A stretch of DNA of 64,000 nt from Chrysoperla carnea (taxonomy: Eukaryota > Arthropoda > Insecta > Neuroptera > Chrysopidae). Location of the stretch: NCBI RefSeq assembly GCF_905475395.1, contig NC_058338.1, positions 40,707,935 through 40,771,934 of the forward strand, read 5' to 3'. The notes under the pieces are model-generated. The model had not been told where the DNA came from. It saw only the letters and a program-made list of their open reading frames with translations, and made no database searches. Both the position numbers and the translations under genes were made by a program. Every line of letters starts with the position of its first letter. Within the stretch, counting starts at the first letter, position 1. This document shows positions 61,856-64,000 of this stretch, piece after piece.

Positions 61856-64000
61856 TTTAATAAAGTTAATGTAATATTTTTTCATATTATTTCAAGTGTA
61901 AAAGGCATATGAGCTGTTTCCTTTAATTTTTTAAAGCCAATTTTTAGAAAGATTTATCCTATTTTTGAAATGTTATTAAAGCTACATTTTATGTTTTAAA
62001 TTATAATTTAATTAGTAAGAGTCTCAGCAATAATACATACATGTAACAACATATTACATAAAGATAATAAATGTGTATATATTTGAACTGATCTATAATA
62101 TGGTAGCATATAATATAAAAAATGTCTATGTTATTATCTACTTTTAACCAAAAACCTATTCATATAAAGGGCCAAGTGTTGTACCCTGGGGATGATTAAC
62201 CTTAGAACTCTCTTCACTTTCTAGACAGAAAATCTTTGAGACAACAACTCAGTGTATGATCACAAATTTTAATTACACTCAGCAACTGAACGAACAAATG
62301 TTCATATATTTTTGTTTCTAAATTTTTTTGTTTATTATTGTGTTTTACTTTTAAAATGATATTCACTTGGAAATCACTGCTTATTGGGAAGAATTTTGTT
62401 AATCCATTGAGAAGTAAACTTTGAAAAAATCGCAATATCATGTACCTTGAATCAAATCAACTTTGTTCACTTCACCCCAAGTATGATGCTGTTCACTAGG
62501 TTGTAAAGATTATATGTTGAAGAGAGTGTCTCCAACTACCAACGTACATCATGGTATTCTACCATGGATCACATAATTATAATAATATAGAAACATGATT
62601 TTTGCCGAAAGCTTATTCAATATTTTTATTCTTAAAAATTACAAAGTGATATGAAATAGTGGTGCTAAATGTAGAGACTATTTGCACTGTTATGCAACCT
62701 AAGTTAAACGTTAAGTTAAAAAATGCCTTCAACAAGCGTTGAAATGTGAATTTTGGAGAAGGTACAACACTCCACCACACATATAACCATAATGTACAGA
62801 TACAATATTATATGGTCGTACACATGAAATCGTGAACTTGCATATATTTTATCATCAGTATATATAGAGTATATATACATTATATACAGAGCTTATATAA
62901 CCTTTCATAGTCACCAATGACTATACACTGTAAAGATTATTATAATACGGCTACAAATACATCACAACTAGACTTAGGATCTTTATATTTTTAATAATTT
63001 CAACATTGAAGTTCAATGGCTTAAGAACATCCTTCATTGAACACAGTCATAGTAAGTTGTCAGGAAAATGCACATAAATGAACCTGGAGCTTCCGAGAAA
63101 TTTTGACGCAAGATTTACATTCATTTCTTGCTAAACTATGAAACATTTTTAGGATTTTTAATTTCTTTCGCAAAGCAAATTTTGTTAAAACATTTAATAC
63201 ATTTTGAAAATTAACTGTTTTTTCCCTAACGAATTAAGACAAAGTTTGAGAAATCATTCAAATGAATTTTACACCTTTATTTGAGAAGATCTGCTAATCA
63301 GTATTACAATTGAAAAATAGGTATTATTGGAAAACTAGTATTTCCAAAAATTATGAAATAATAAAATCATGGGTTTATAAATAACAATTGTTGGTGGTAG
63401 TTCAATGCAATGGGTGGAAGCTAGAGATAATAATGCTTCAGTATGGTTGTATTTGAACGACGAACACTTTTATGTCTACCTGGATTATATTATAATGGCC
63501 ATTAAAAAGTTTCCGAACTTTTTTCTTAATTTAAAATTATACAATATAATTGAAAATATATAAATAAATGCTCAAACAATGCCACAAGAATCATACTGGT
63601 GACAAAATTGAGTAGTTTTTAATACCCGCTCAGTAAAGAATAAAAATAGAGAATTCCTTGGAACAAACAAAATTGAGTTAAATTAAATCAAATATCCAAG
63701 AAAATATGAATGAAATATTTTTATAAAATATGAATTTTTTATTTTTACTTTAGATATTTGAATCCAAAAGTGTCCTCCTCAAAATAAAACCAAAAAAGGT
63801 ACTAATGATTTGGATGATTTGGTTCGTTTTGATGAAATATATCTGTAAATATATTAAAAAAGAATTTTTATTTGGACGCTATTGTAAAATATTAACATTA
63901 GAATCTTTTTGTTGAACCTATTAAACAGAAAATGTTCATAGGTTCTTGTTCAGCATTATATTGTCATATTCTATATCCATTACCATAATTCGTTGTAAGT

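Larger units (their letters stand above)
53743..64000 (+). other. Intron or downstream sequence, no exon found
   Basis: No in-phase continuation exon could be identified. The 58662-58982 frame of 106 codons has no matching splice signals and no motif I know. Apart from the listed elements, 53743-54701, 54786-55952, 56139-57114, 57356-58180, 58451-58956, 59153-59599, 59936-61518 and 61856-64000 hold nothing recognisable. A small perfect hairpin, GGGAAAT-gtt-ATTTCCC, occurs near 60644-60660. Confidence 0.45.

Noticed and set aside
1..64000. CRISPR array, prokaryotic operon, rRNA or viral gene block
   Set aside because: No regularly spaced short repeats, ribosome-binding-site-led gene clusters, rRNA sequence or viral-type coding was seen. 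Everything fits insect-type non-coding DNA.

Overview
The window looks like AT-rich nuclear DNA from an insect, or at least an arthropod. It has no bacterial-style gene order and no long open reading frames. It carries GT..AG splice signals with pyrimidine tracts, many interspersed transposable-element copies, (AT)n, (ATAC)n and (TTA)n microsatellites, and a SINE whose tail is built on CCTAA, the complement of the insect telomere unit TTAGG. I cannot fix the order or genus from the sequence alone.

The only host-gene evidence is on the + strand. An exon starts after a strong acceptor at 20911-20912. It carries a long leader with four short upstream ORFs, then an ATG at 21448 and a hydrophobic signal-peptide-like segment, and ends at a GTAAGG donor (phase 1). 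The next in-phase candidate is a 43-nt exon at 53700-53742 with good acceptor and donor signals. Together they would encode the N-terminus of a secreted or membrane protein whose second exon adds a cysteine. The rest of the gene lies beyond the window. On this model there is a >20 kb first intron (or an upstream region), a 32 kb second intron and a third intron of >10 kb. I do not recognise the protein.

Nearly all other interpretable sequence is mobile-element debris. It includes a Helitron-like family with five 3' ends and exact A|TC...CTAG|T borders in the two complete copies, and one separate Helitron-like element. It also includes two copies of a tRNA-derived SINE with target-site duplications and two more tRNA-like heads of another kind. 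There is a hAT-type MITE with an exact 8-bp duplication, a pogo/Tigger-type deletion derivative flanked by TA, and four to five foldback MITEs, one with arms of over 200 bp. Two families of unassigned dispersed repeats (called R1 and R2 here) have six and five copies. An RTE/Jockey-like LINE relic is read on the minus strand. A second LINE C-terminal fragment is nested inside an R2 copy.

Region by region: 1-20.9 kb is non-coding sequence with foldback MITEs, R1/R2 copies and a Helitron. 20.9-21.5 kb is the leader and signal-peptide exon. 21.5-53.7 kb is a repeat-filled intron. 53.7 kb holds the micro-exon. 53.7-64 kb is intron or downstream sequence with a SINE, a Helitron end and R1/R2 copies. 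Long stretches between these contain nothing I can identify.
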